This document shows positions 45,095-57,479 of a stretch of DNA of 64,000 nucleotides, piece after piece; position 1 is the first letter of the stretch; the number at the start of each line of letters is the position of its first letter. Origin of the DNA: Platerodrilus igneus (Eukaryota > Arthropoda > Insecta > Coleoptera > Lycidae); NCBI GenBank assembly GCA_036346225.1, contig JARFIW010001750.1:3162001-3226000 (forward strand), written 5' to 3'. Both the position numbers and the translations under genes were made by a program. Under the pieces are notes generated by a model. That model searched no databases and was not told the DNA's origin. It saw only the letters and a program-made list of their open reading frames with translations.

Positions 45095-47262
45095 ATAATG
45101 GATAAATTTGTTGTGTTTAATTTCATTTATAGTTGTTTTAGATTTCCAAAGTTCTTTGGCTTCCGAAAAAAAGTTATCAAAAGATAAATTACATATTGAA
45201 TTAGAAAAAATGCACTAATTGTAGGTAAAGAAGAGTGAAATGAAGACCGGTAAGCAGGTAGCGAAACTAACTAATTCCACTTTGTTTAATGGAAGAGATG
45301 CTTGCAACCATTCGTAGTGGTTTAGTTTAATATTTATTATTTCTTTCAAAGTGCATCACAAAAGTTCATCAAACGAATGAAGGGATTGTTTACAAGTCCA
45401 AGCTGGACTGTACCTGAAGATAGACATTAATGTTGGAATTGCAAAGCAATTTTTAATGAGACAAAAGTGATGTGATGTGAAATGGAAGCTGACTTTCGAC
45501 GAGAACGAATGGAGCACAACAAATCGATTTTCTTACTGCTTCAAGACAAAGTGGTGCACCAAGTAAAGTCCAATTATTTTTATTGGGTACCTGAATGCCT
45601 GGTGCGACCGCGCTGAACAGTGAAATAGTTTTGTTAAAATTTTCTGAAGATGAACATGACAGTTCGCATTTAATAAAATTTAGCTCTAAACCTAATGATT
45701 TAGCTGTTACCTCAAAATAAATATGAAAGATTTGTATAACATTGCTGGAGAAAGAGCATTAGATCGAGGACATGGTTATAAAGGAATATTTCGGTTGAGT
45801 TAAAAGCGTTTTAAATTCAAGCTTAAGAAGAACGTTATCAAGATTATTACTTAAATATATACATCAGATCGTAGGCAAGAGCGAGTTTGAGTAAATATAT
45901 ATTTGTGGAATCCTTTTATTTATTGCAGCTTTCCGGAAAATCTTGCCTATAGGTGTTTCTACATTCTCTCTTAGGAAGTTTCACTTCGGTCGTATATCGT
46001 CCAGATGTAGTAGCTCCTATGTTAGTCCAGTCGATCGTTCGTTCGTTTATTGTTTTACCCACCAGCCAGCCCAGCTCTCTGAGGGACTAAAATCCAGCTA
46101 GACTGCAAATCTTGGAAACAGTTAGGGAAGCATAATGTAATATCTCTGACATAACTTCTGCACTGTTTGCAGTAGTCGGGATTTCTGTATGACATAAATA
46201 TCATGCAATAACTGTCAGATGTAAACGCACATATTAATGAGAAACATTTACCATTACTGTAACACAAGCTAGATACCCTGAACATCTATTTTTAAACACC
46301 GGCAATGAAATGAACATTATAACGGCGACTGAAGATAATCTCGGACGTGCATTGATCCATAACGATTGTGTTCGACTTTAATTTTTGAATAAATTGGAGT
46401 ATAATTGTCTTCTTCCTGAATGTTTCAAGTGTGTACTAACTAAATTTTATGTTTTTTGTCTAAAATTAGTCTATAAAAATTTTGTTAATTCAATTAAGCC
46501 ATGTTCAATACACAAACATACGTTTCTTTAGATTAAATAATATTGTTGGCCACGTTGCAATAATGAACCAAATACATATATTTATAATGTAAGCACTTGT
46601 TCGTTCACGAGGACGTCCTTAAATTACGCCTTTTATAACTACAAGAACACCTATAAAGAAGCTCTAGAATGTATTAATGTAGTGGACTATGTCAACATTA
46701 AAAGAGTTCTTGATTAGCTGAAGCGCAACGTAGCATCAGGTAGTTGTATAAAGTGTTTGGATTTTAATTACTACGTGAATGTAAAGTGGGGTCACCCGCA
46801 TTCACCTACGTACACATATGCACACGCTTGAAAGCTTTTTTCTACATGATTCTACCAAGGTTCCGAGATGGATATCTTCAAACTTTTCATGTCATATTAA
46901 AAATTGCGGAAGAGTGAGCCTTCTAAGTAGATGAATACGTTTTAGGAACTATGAAACACAGTTCATTTCTATACCAAGTGCTGAAACCTGGAACTACTAG
47001 ACACTTTTCTCAATTTATAAATCAGCTATAGTATCCCTAAAGTAAGTTGTTATAATCCTGCCATATATTGTGCTAATTTATTATTACGCCTGCGAAAGCG
47101 TATAATTCTATTTTTTCAGTTTATTTTAACCCTAAACATTATCATGAGAAATCTAGTTTTCTGTAGAATTGTTACTTACGAAATTATTAATAAATTTAGA
47201 TAAGGCATGACATAAGCAGAAGAGTAATTTTTTATGATAAAACTCTACTAATATTGATCATC
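45095..47262. other. no gene seen
   Basis: AT-rich DNA with no recognisable gene, element end or repeat array. Confidence 0.45.
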
Positions 47263-48839
47263 TTGTTATGTAGGGATGGACTCGGGCTCGGGCTTTCGAG
47301 CCGGCCCGGCCCGATTTCGGGCTCGAATCCGGGCCGGGCCGTTGACTACTTTATTCGGGCCGGGGCCGGGCCGGGCCTGTCTTTTTCCGGGCCGGGCCGG
47401 GCCAAACGACTCGGGCCGGCCCGAACTTTTCGGGCCGAAAAACGCACGAGTAGATACTCCATCGTCCCTTCACTTCTATCTCACATTGAGTAAGGAAACG
47501 TTTTCACGTAGTGTCTTCATGAACCCATTAATAATCAGTTTTTCGTCTTGTTTAGTGTAAAGGAGACGTGATATTATAACTCACTTCTTATACCGAATAT
47601 TTTTCTCTAGTCTATTTAATGTTCCTCATGTTGTACTTTAGGCAAGTTATAAATGCCCAGGAACATCAAACTAGGTGATTTATATATAATTCAAAAGTTT
47701 GCACGATTTATATTATGTATATGTATATACTTCAAATTTCAATCATGCGGCGAACGTCGATATTATCAATCACGTGTATAGTTTATGTCTACCGCCTAAA
47801 ACACTAGAGAGTTATTGCAACGTTCATTTTACCAATTTTTTAATAAAGTTTTCCCTTATTTGACATTTACACATGCGCAATTAACACACCTTTAATATAT
47901 GTACTTTATTAAAATGCAGGACACCTTTATTTAATTTTAATACAGGCAGGGAATGCTTTTATTTAAGGCACCTTAATTTTGACATATGCCAAATGCCTAT
48001 CGTACAAACTTGCATTTAATTGTCTGCTTTTTGTATAAATATAGTGAAATAAATGTTTTTTTGTAGTGTTGTTTCCGTAATTAAATTTAGAAATATAATG
48101 TCCAAGTTTATAACACGAAAAAGATATAAAACGTCAACGCTCTAAATACGAGGATGCTGTTTTGTAATGCTTTTCCTATAAGTAAGCTGTAAAAATACTT
48201 TTGAAAACAGATATGCTATATGCTTGGGAAGAAGTAAAAACAGTGTTTTGAAGTAAACTCGAAAAGTATTCCGTGAAAGAACTTTGACAACACATACAAA
48301 TGTTATGGAATCAGTGGGAAATGAAAGACTCAAATAATAAAAAAAGGTTCATCTTTGTGTGAATACAATCTCTTTGATTTTTTCCAATATAGTTAAACAT
48401 GTATTATAGGTCACCTTATCACAAAAAAGATTAATTCTTTATTCATTTTTAAAACTAACCTATAGATATAGAATACTAAACATATATGTCAGAATAAAAA
48501 GTAAAGGAAAAAACACTTGCACTAACACTCCTTTAGATTGGATGCAAACTTTTAAAAAAGGATACTTTATTTGAAGATTCTTTTAATAAGGTCTGCTTGG
48601 AATGAGTTTGCAATAACTCTCTAATTTCAAGTAGGTAGTTTTAGTAAAATTCTTTGAAGTAGGAACGACAAAATAAAACGGACGCAAATTTATTATAAAG
48701 GTTATACGGTACGTTAAGCGTACAATTTCATAAACATTGAAAATTGCTAAACATTTTGTACCTTTGTTACCTATTTCTAGGATTTTTAAAGAATTGTTAC
48801 GTTTATTTTCAGCATAAATTAATTACCTTATTTTTCTCC

Positions 48840-50095
48840 CTTATTAATTTAATACCCGCTCGAATAAATTCTGTTTCTACTGTTAAATCCTTCAACATAA
48901 TTTATAATAAATACGGTCTCGAATAAATTCCTCAACTTAAATCTAGTTGCTTTGAAACGACAAGTTTATGCAACAACTAAATAGTTATATCCTGTTTCAG
49001 GTACCCGTTATCTTGGTATACATTACAACCGCCTATAATGGTTTTCTCTATTGTTTCAATGTCAAGACTTGTTGAAATAAGGTTGCACACTATCCGATAA
49101 AACCCGGGTTTTCCAGTTTTAATCGCGCTTCGATAAGCGGGGATTTGCGGTTCAAATTCGTGTTATTTGAACCATTGTTAAATTTGCTTCTACAGCTTGT
49201 GCGTCGACATATTTTCTACATTATTCGTCACCGTATTTCAAAAGCAATGCACGTCTGTTTATTTTCTGTTCGGCAACTAGGAGGTGTCTTGCGTAGATTG
49301 CTTTTTTTAGCTGGAAGCCAAATGGGTTTCTCCTTTCTGTAGACCAACTGCTTTTGTCTGTAGATTGTTGCTGTAGTTACGATGGCAAGGTGAATGGATC
49401 CTGAATACCGCGGCGTTTCTGTGTTGACTCACCTCCAACGGTTTTCAAGTATCCGGACATCTACAGGTATGCAACTCGTTTTCTTTTGTGTGTGTCAATG
49501 GGATATTCCGTATCAACGTTTGGTGTAGTTATGTAACAAGAAACGTCACATTGTAGAACTATTGTTCGTTGCTGCTAATCGATATTATCGCTCTACATGT
49601 GTGATGCACCTGTGCTAAAAATATTGGACAGACACACGCTTATTCCTTTGTACTGATTGGTTTTTTTTACAAACGGTACTATGTACCATTTAAAAGATGT
49701 CTGACAAAAGCTCCCACACATTAATTCTTTCCTGCTAATTAGTTATTTTATAAAAAGTATTAGGTGAAACTTAAAAAACGCTTAACAAAAGCTCTCACAG
49801 GTTTATTTACTACTGATTAATTTAATTTTGTGTAAATACGAGATGCGCACTTCGTATCTAATATACTGAATTGTTCATATCACCTAACTGTATGCTTTGA
49901 AATAGTAACGCTTAATTTATTGCCCTTACTTGTTTGTACAGAATCCGTTATTTATTTTTATTTGTTAATAGATAATCGTGGGCGATGTGTTTTTTGTTTC
50001 TTTTTGGTATGTAAGCGAATCCCCCCTACTCTCCGCGTTTAATAGTTAGCCTGGTATTTACTTTTCTTCCGGCTACGTCTAGGTACGTAGCAGAA
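48840..50095 (+). repeat. family Q repeat copy A
   Basis: Aligns along its length with 57,480-58,582 (same strand) and 51,148-53,940 (opposite strand). Shared pieces include ATCGCGCTTCGATAA, CTACAGCTTGTGCGT, GAATGGATCCT, GATAATCGTGGGCGA and the end CTTCCGGCTACGTCTAGGTA. The end has a stem-loop GCTACGT-ctaggt-ACGTAGC at 50,072-50,091. The other end carries two diverged CGAATAAATTC-containing subrepeats. Relative to the others it lacks about 60 bp near 49,290. No coding content is recognised. Confidence 0.7.
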
Positions 50096-50132
50096 TCAAA
50101 AAATCAAATGATATACTACGGTATGTTCTACA

Positions 50133-50433
50133 GGCGGCTCCGTGGCGTAGTGGTATGTGTGTGACTACTACGCCCAAGGTCCCGGGTTCGAATCCCGACA
50201 CGGTCCGCTTGAAAAATGTTAGGTGAGCATTTTTTACAAAAATACACCCTCGCTCGGATGAGAGGTAAAATGGAGGTCCCGTGTGTGAGTGTTGTCACGC
50301 ACGTTAAAGATCCCTACCTTGCTTGGAACAGCAAGGGTTCGGCAAAATTCAAAATTCTCTAGGTAAAAAAAAAAAACTCGCTTCCTGGCCAATGTAGTAC
50401 CTTCGGGTGGAGCATTGGAAAATCACATGTAAT
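50133..50433 (+). mobile_element. tRNA-derived SINE, full-length copy
   Basis: Head GCGGCTCCGTGGCGTAGTGG with A box, then B box GGTTCGAATCC, then the shared body ending near CACATGTAAT. Perfect 13-bp target duplication ggtatgttctaca at 50,120-50,132 and 50,434-50,446. A run of A's at about 50,365 lies inside, not at the 3' end. Confidence 0.92.
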
Positions 50434-50663
50434 GGTATGTTCTACAAGTATCTTGATTGTAGTTCAAAATCATTATACTCCTAAATCAAACAAAAGAGTG
50501 ATAGTTACTTGTTGAACATAACTGAAAAAAATATCTTCTCATTTGCTGAATGAAAGTCGGGCCGGCCCGGCCCGGCGGGTCTCGGGCCGGGCCGGTTACC
50601 TTTCTGCGTCGGGACGGGCCGGGCTTATTAAAAGCCCGGCCCGAGTCCATCCCTATTGTTATG

Positions 50664-51147
50664 ACTACCATTAATTAGGCCTCTCTAGACTAATTTTTTG
50701 GATAGTATTATAACTATAGCTCCAAATATATTTACCCATTTTGATAAGAAAATACAAAACTCTAGCAAGCGATTATAGAGAAGATCAATTACGGCATCTC
50801 CACTATAAAGACTAAGTATTACATACGCTCATTTATTTTACATTAAAAGTCTTTACACTTAATATCGTTTTAATAAATTTTAAAATATTTCTGGGCTAGC
50901 AAATTTATCAGTTATTTAAGAAAGAGCACGTGTAGTTCGAGCTGCTAATATATTGCGGTGACTCGAGTACTAACTCGTTGGGAGTCACAAATTATGTTGT
51001 GAATCAGATACAGCTGCCCTGTATCGATGTAAGGATGCAATAGAAAATATGAACTTTTACCTTACCGTGCTCTTTTTTTGCCTGGCTAGCTCAGTGGAAA
51101 AATTTCTGTGGAATTTACGAAAATGAAATGAAACACAGATATCTCAA
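50664..51147. other. no gene seen
   Basis: Short AT-rich interval between the hAT-type element and family Q copy B. Nothing is recognised. Confidence 0.45.
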
Positions 51148-53940
51148 GAAACATCTGCTACGTACCTGGACGTAACCGGAAGAAACGTAAACACCAGGCT
51201 AACTACCAACCGCGGAGAGTGGGGGGTTCCGTCTACATACAAAAAAACCAAAAAAAAATAAAGTACATCGCCCACGATTATCATTCAACGCCAACAATTA
51301 TATTATACGGACAAATTGGATAGTGGATCCACGAAGTGCGCATTTCGCGGCTAACAATAAAACTCAGTAAAAAAAAGGAAAATTAATGCTTAAAATTTTT
51401 CAATTGCAAGTACGTTAAATTTAGGTATTAAATGTAAATTTACTCCGTAGCAAGTATGTTAAATTTTGAAGTATTAAAGGTAAATTTAGATTTTCCATCT
51501 AGTACAGGTGTTAAACTTAAGCATTAAATACAGCCCACGTTGTAGCAAGAATTAACGACGTATACGCAGAAGCACCAGCGCAACCAGCTGTTCGACAAGT
51601 ATAGTTTTACACCATCCACCGTTAATAAATAAAAATCCTTGACATGCATAACAGAACACAAGGCACATACCTCTCTGCGTCAGGATATTTAACTTGCCAA
51701 CCCCGGGAGAGGGGGGATTAACATAACAACGTAGCTACCATCGTAACTACAGCAACTGGTCCACGGCAACGAACAGGTGGACTACACCCAAAAGAACGCC
51801 TTTGGCCTCCAGCAAAAAAAAAGAATCTGGTTAGATGGAGTAAGCGCGGGAACACTCACCAATACACGCAAGACATCTCTAATTGGCAGAACAACAATAA
51901 ACGTGCTGTTACGGGCCAATTCAGCACTACGACACCAAGGGACGGATCGGAATCCGTGCGCGGCCTAGCTCTAGCCGGTGAGGGGTGGATATGATAAAAG
52001 TCGTAGGTCGGGATTGCTAAATGCCCTAAGATGACAATTATAGTGGGGCGTCAACTTGGTAGTATGCCAAAAATCGGGAATGACGGTAAAATTGGGTGGG
52101 CACCACCAGTAATGTCACTGTATTAGGTATGATCGGGGATCTCGTTACTGGTCGAGCAAACGCCCCTGCACTTGTTATAATAAGAAAATATGAAAAATAA
52201 GAGAAACTCACGGTGCAGAATGTACTGATTCACCCTACTCACGCAAATTACTACAACAGAATAATGCACCTGGATTATACTCTTAACTCTATTTACAAAC
52301 GCATGGCTGAAAAGAACACATTAATTAAGCACAGTAAGTAACATACACAAAAGTGTATATAAGCAAATGTAGGTACGGCGTATATTGAGTACGCCACAAC
52401 TACGTTCACTTTAATTATGATAACTAACCAAAAGTAACAACTAGGTGGAAGTTCGCATTGGCCAGGGCTACCAAAGATATACTTGTGAGTACAATTATTT
52501 CTAAGATGGGGTAGGGTTGAATGCACCTGGGCCTCACGGCAGTACGGGTTCTTAGGTTTGACGATCAAAAGAATGTAGACTATAGCCCGAAATATCACAC
52601 GTGTTACACCGGGTGCATGCAAACCTCCGGTAACAATGTGGACGGTAGACGTAAATCTACTTGAACTATCTAGGCGCTACAACTGGTACAGTCTTACGTT
52701 ACGAAACAAGTTGTACAATTTGGAAAATTATCGCAGCTTTAAAATTTTACGGACTAGTAGATATACAATGCGCACACAAGCGGCTTTCTGTTTTACACTG
52801 TTGACTACAGTGAAAGTAGGGTAAATACGGAGCGAAATACACTATCTACTTTTAGCTTCACTGACGGTAGATGCAAAAGAACATTCTATAGTTCAGGGTA
52901 AAATATCCCAATACCAGCGTGCGAACTAGTTTGGTCACTCAGTAACTACTACAGTGCAACGCTTACCTTGAAGGGTTTGTGGGGTGAATCAGGTCACTGT
53001 AGACACAACGAGGAGAGTGGGTGTCGGTATAATGCAACCTCCCCACTAACTTTACCATAGGTGCGTGTTAATTCATCAGGTTCCCGACTAAATCGGTTGA
53101 TTACAGCGTACGGCAAATGTAATCTGAGGTCACTTTTCTTTCATCCAAATAAACTCCCACTATGAATTGGCATCTTATAGGTATAATAATGACGGTATAT
53201 AAAATCGGATGTTAGAGTGGGCTTACAAAAGATTAATTAAAACACACCCAAACGTAAAACGCGACTCGACACTTTTTAAAAATTTGACAATCCCCACCTG
53301 TCACTTTCTAGCCTTCTTCGCAATTTTGAAAAAGTGTACAGTTTATTTGACTGTCATTTATCACAAATCGGCATGTTTAATATGCTTGCTAAAGTGAAAT
53401 ATATAATTCTAAACGTTGAATTAAATCGAACGTTACAGTGCATTGTTTTTAAAGTGATAGAACGAGTAATGTAGAACATATTTCGTCGCACGGGCTGCAG
53501 AATCAAATTCAGAATAAATTTAAATGGCACCAATTCGAAATCCAAACATCCGTGTTATCGAAACGCGATTCAAACTGGAAAACACGGTTTTACCGGAGAG
53601 TTGTAGGATATATTCCTTGACAAATCTTTAGGTGGAAAACTTACTAGAACGAAATTATACGTTATCGGAAGGTATAACGCGCTCACAGATAACTAACAGG
53701 ATATTGACTTATTTAATTATAGCATAATAAACTTCACGTTTCAAAGCAAATAGATTTAAATTGAGGAATTATTCGAAAGCGTATTTATTGCAGAAAAATA
53801 AAATATACAGGATGTAAACTATTTAATTGTAGCCTAAACTTGTCGCTTTTAAAGTAAAAGGGATTTAAGTTGAAAATTATTGGACCGCGTATTGATTATT
53901 AACCGGTAAAAATGTACGGGATGTTCAAAATAAACGTAAC
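51148..53940 (-). repeat. family Q repeat copy B, split by a solo LTR
   Basis: Reverse-oriented copy. The stem-loop end lies at 51,157-51,176 (one mismatch in the stem), then blocks matching copies A and C up to 51,902. After the 1.5-kb LTR it resumes at 53,442 and runs to about 53,940. The far end contains two diverged tandem subrepeats of about 115 bp, each with a TTTAAGTTGA/TTTAAATTGA block. Copies B and C share about 60 bp near 51,770-51,860 that A lacks. Confidence 0.7.
51907..53437. repeat. solo LTR, 1,531 bp
   Basis: Starts TGTTACGGGCC and ends CGTTACA, with GTGC on both sides (51,903-51,906; 53,438-53,441). Removing it with one GTGC restores the sequence of family Q copy A. TG...CA ends and a 4-bp duplication fit a Ty3/gypsy-type LTR left by recombination between two LTRs. 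A TATA-like TATATAAAATC at about 53,195 would suit plus-strand transcription. No internal retroelement genes are present. Confidence 0.8.
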
Positions 53941-53944
53941 ACAT

Positions 53945-54535
53945 CTATGAGCAATCTTTTATACGTTCAACAGCATCTTTCTTTTACACACATTATCTAA
54001 ATAATCTTTTATATACATAGATATAACGAACGCTTATAAATTCAATTTACAGCTTAAGTTTACACAGAAAATTTTCCTTATGGCTACTTACGTATTAAAA
54101 TAATTTTCACTTAATCCTCATTAATTATTTGTAAATTCCTAAACATTTCAGACTCGCAAGATGTTCTGGATAATTCAAGTATTTTATTATTACTATTGTT
54201 ATTTTATTTATAAGTCAATACAACATACAACATTACAATATACATTGGTATTGGTAACTATAGCTATAAGGAAACAATCCCATTTATCTTATAGCCAGGT
54301 TTGTACGAACAATCCTACAGGTATGGAATATCTCTGTCTTCATCATCAAGTGTGCAAGTTTTGTAGGTATTGAAGCACATCTAATTATTTATTAAAATTT
54401 ACACTGACTAAACCATCTACTGATATGATAATCGGGATTATATTTACACTCTTTAATTTCTAGTTATTTTTAATTTCAAAAACGAGTTCACGATATTTTA
54501 TATTGGTCTGTATCGTTCAAGTTATTTGAAAGCGG
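53945..54535. other. no gene seen
   Basis: AT-rich, nothing recognised. Confidence 0.4.
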
Positions 54536-54539
54536 TATG

Positions 54540-54660
54540 TAGTGATGGACGAGACCGAGACCAAGACCAACATGGTCTCGGTCTCGACCCTTACTCTTGG
54601 TCTCGGTCTCGGTCTCGACTCGAGAGTTTCGACTTGCTCTCGGTCTCGACTTATACAAGT
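54540..54660 (+). repeat. hAT-like element end with (GGTCTC)n repeats
   Basis: TAGTGATGGACGAGACCGAG runs into mixed GGTCTC/GAGACC copies. The design parallels the GC-rich hAT-type end at 47,271 (TAGGGATGGAC followed by short repeats). No matching opposite end is seen in the window, so it is a fragment or a one-ended remnant. Confidence 0.4.
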
Positions 54661-54792
54661 GAGGTTAACCTTAGTTATACAGAGTGAGTCACGGGAAACG
54701 CCACGTAGTTTTATAGGGAAGTAGTGTATATATTCAAATTTTTTTTATAATAGGTCTATGTAGGTTCGAAAAGACTAAATTTTAAAAATATT

Positions 54793-55165
54793 TTGAAAAT
54801 ATACAGTGTGTCCCAACAAAGAGTAACAAATCAAAGTTATGTTTTTTCTTATGGAACACTTTATTTTTCGTTGCATTTTTGAATTGTACATGGAAAAAAG
54901 TTAGACTTTCATAAGGGTTCTCTATACCTAAATACAGAGCGTTTTGATTTATTTTGCTTTTTCTAAAATTCTAAGGTTATCGTAAAAATTAAATAACTCC
55001 AAAATTAATTCACCTAGACAGATTCGTTTTAACCCTTAATATTAGATTGTACTTTTCATCGATCAAGTAGCTTACTGAAATCAAATTCATTAAGAAACTT
55101 CAGTTTCCATATTGCAGGCACTTTCAAAGTATAATATCGTTGCTGTTTTAAATACAACACCCTGT
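54793..55165. repeat. possible MITE with TACAGxGTGT ends
   Basis: TACAGTGTGTCCCAAC at about 54,802 and AACACCCTGTA at about 55,159 could be inverted ends of a small mariner-type MITE. Similarity beyond the first dozen bases is poor. Confidence 0.3.
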
Positions 55166-55218
55166 ATTTTATCGGTTAATCTTATAGTAATTTTAATTAT
55201 TTTTCAAACTGTATTAGG

Positions 55219-55980
55219 GTGCCTATACCTATCTCTTCGAACTTTAACGTAATTTGCAAACCTAATTCTGCTTCCTTATCTATTGTGGATGAAGTTCTTC
55301 CGGATGCTGTTTGTTCTTGTAATGTTGATAAAATTCTGTCTGGTGCCGCTTCTTTCTTTCATGTTGATAAACTTCATTCTACTGCTTTATCTAACATTGG
55401 CGAAGTTCTTGATTCTGTTCCTTTATGTAATATGGTTGAAGTGTTATCGGATTCTGCTTTTTTCTAAGGTGGATACTCCTACAGCCAATGCTATTTTCTT
55501 TCCTAACTGTAATACTTCTAGTCCTTTATCTAACGTCGTTGAAATTTTATCTAATTCTGTCCCTCTATTGCACGTAACTGAAGTGTGCTCTGCTTGTGTT
55601 TCTCTTTGAAAGGTTGATTCTTGTACAGCCAATACTTTTTGCTTTTCTACCATTGACTTTCTTACTACCAATTCTAACAACAAACATCTTTCTTCTATGA
55701 CGCGTTTTGAGTTTTCTAAAACTACTTTTGCCACCTCCTATAACGCGTGCTACAACTACTTCACCCTTGCTGTCCCTGTTTTGCAGAAAGCTGCCCATAG
55801 GAGGGAAAAATTTGTCTATACTGATTCAGAACCTGAAGATGTTGGTCGACGAAATTCTAATGTCCTTGATCTTGTTTCATTTTCTTTCTGTCGGCGTAAA
55901 CGCCTTAAGCCCAATATCTATTTCCCGTGCCCCAGATTCTATGCCGACTTTTTTTCCTTAGGACTTGATTTCTAGACTTT
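55219..55980 (+). other. repetitive open region of unknown origin
   Basis: The frame 55,219-55,467 shows a loose repeat of about 18-20 residues (VDEVLPDAV, VDKILSGAA, VDKLHSTAL, IGEVLDSVP, VEVLSDSAF). The DNA repeat continues, broken, to about 55,600 on TGATAAACTTCATTCT-like units. A further open frame lies at 55,697-55,975. I recognise no family. The strand is pyrimidine-rich throughout. Confidence 0.35.
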
Positions 55981-56039
55981 ACGATTCTTTTTTTTACTTT
56001 CCTGTTTGGCTAGGTTTCCTTTCTTCTTCGTTCTTTTTT

Positions 56040-56400
56040 TGACCTCGTGTGGGTCCGGGAATAGAATAGTCCCACGGTACGACCTGCCTGTCGTAAGAGG
56101 CGACTACAGCGGTCCAACACATACATACACGTACACTTTATACACGCACACTACATCAACACACACACTTTATACACACATTCACCCACACATTTCATAA
56201 ACACACAGTTCTACTTGGTTCTCCTTTCTTTTGTTTTCTCCTTGTACTCCTTGCACCGGTGTGGGTCCGGGAATAGAATAGCCCCAAGGTATGACCTGCC
56301 TGTCGTAAGAGGCGACTATAACGGTTCAACACATACATACACGCACACTTTATACACGCACACTACATACACACACGCCGTTCATACACACATACACTCA
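56040..56400 (+). repeat. tandem duplication, about 215-bp unit
   Basis: GTGGGTCCGGGAATAGAATAG followed by CGACCTGCCTGTCGTAAGAG and a CA-rich tail occurs at about 56,048-56,200 and again at about 56,262-56,400, with few differences. I recall the CTGCCTGTCGTAAGAGGCGACTA block as widespread in invertebrate repeats but cannot assign it. Confidence 0.75.
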
Positions 56401-56429
56401 CCTACTCGTAAATCAACAACACATCCACA

Positions 56430-56522
56430 TACACACACGCACATGCACACGCACACGCACACGCACACGCACACGCACACGCACACGCACACGCACACGC
56501 ACACGCACACGCACACGCACAC
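56430..56522. repeat. (ACGCAC)n microsatellite
   Basis: About fourteen uninterrupted hexamer units, preceded by less regular CA-rich DNA from the neighbouring duplication. Confidence 0.97.
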
Positions 56523-57475
56523 ATACTCATACAAAACGACACTCGGATTCTGTTTTATTTTCTTTTGTGCGATTTTTAGGTTTTTCTGTTGGTTCTGGTA
56601 CTTGTACTTGTTGGTGTTATTTTTTTTGGGTTTTTCTTCTTTTCTCGTTTATTTCGTTCCACATTCCTCTCCTTCTTCCTGTTGCTGGTTTTCTTTGCTG
56701 TCGGTCCCTAGTCTGATTGTGTTTCGTCCATCCGCTCCTGTGTTTGGTGCTTTCTAGTCCGTTCTTTTTTTCTTCGGAAACCACGACTTAGTCTAGTTAG
56801 CATTTCTTTTCTTTGGTTCTTTGGTTTTGGTTACCACAGTTAGTAGTACATCGTTTTCTTTTACCAGCGCTCTCGCTCTCTTCCTCTCGTTCTCCCTTAT
56901 TGTCCCTTTATTTACTTGAGGCTTGATCTTTGGGTCCTGTTTTGGTTAGCACTGTTGGTTTTCTTCCTCGTTCCTTTTCTTCTCTTGAGGTTAATAACTT
57001 TACTGTTTCTTCTGTCCTTTGACGACTCCACCGTGTTGAGGCCGTTCCACGTAAGTCCTCCTTGATTGCTTATTACCCGTCTTCCTTTCCTTCCTCCCTT
57101 TTTTCTCTCTCTATTATTGGTCCTTTGAGCCGGATTTTGTTTGGTGTCTGTTTTTGTGTTCTTTTCTATCCAGAATCTGCTGTGGCCGGTCTTGTTGTTA
57201 TTTTGGGGGTTTCTTTTTTTTCTTTTTCTGTGTTTTTGTTGTTTCCGTAACGAATGTTTTTTTAGTTTGAAGCGAATTTATTTTCTTTCTTTTTTGTTTT
57301 GTTTGAGGTTTTTTTCTTTTTTTGGGTCCTGCCCATTCCCGGATTTTAGCTTTCCTACCCCGACCTGTTAATTTTGCTGGGGGGAATTTATTACGTTTAT
57401 TTTTGACTATAGATTCAAATACGTCCTTTTTGTGGTGATTCGTTTTTCATTCACCTGGCCTCTGTTTCTATTCAA
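56523..57475. other. strongly T-rich DNA, no gene
   Basis: The plus strand is rich in T and C to an unusual degree. Open frames are composed of Phe, Ser, Leu and Val and look like composition artefacts. Confidence 0.5.
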
Positions 57476-57479
57476 AACC

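Larger units (their letters stand above)
47271..50655. mobile_element. non-autonomous hAT-type element with GC-rich ends
   Basis: Ends are TAGGGATGGACTCGGGC on the left and its reverse complement on the right, each running into 100-170 bp of (GGGCC/CGGGC)n sequence. TTGTTATG occurs on both sides (47,263-47,270 and 50,656-50,663), a perfect 8-bp target duplication, the hAT hallmark; TAGGG also fits hAT TIR starts. No transposase is recognisable inside. The interior holds a family Q copy (about 48,840-50,095) and a SINE (50,133-50,433). Confidence 0.88.

Noticed and set aside
47254..47560. Overlapping Gly/Pro/Arg-rich open frames
   Set aside because: They lie in the GC-rich terminal repeats of the hAT-type element, where stops are rare by composition.
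56430..56522. CRISPR-like array
   Set aside because: The units are contiguous hexamers without spacers, in a eukaryotic repeat context.
56215..56757. 180-codon open frame rich in Thr-His
   Set aside because: It is the translation of the CA-rich tandem repeat and hexamer microsatellite.
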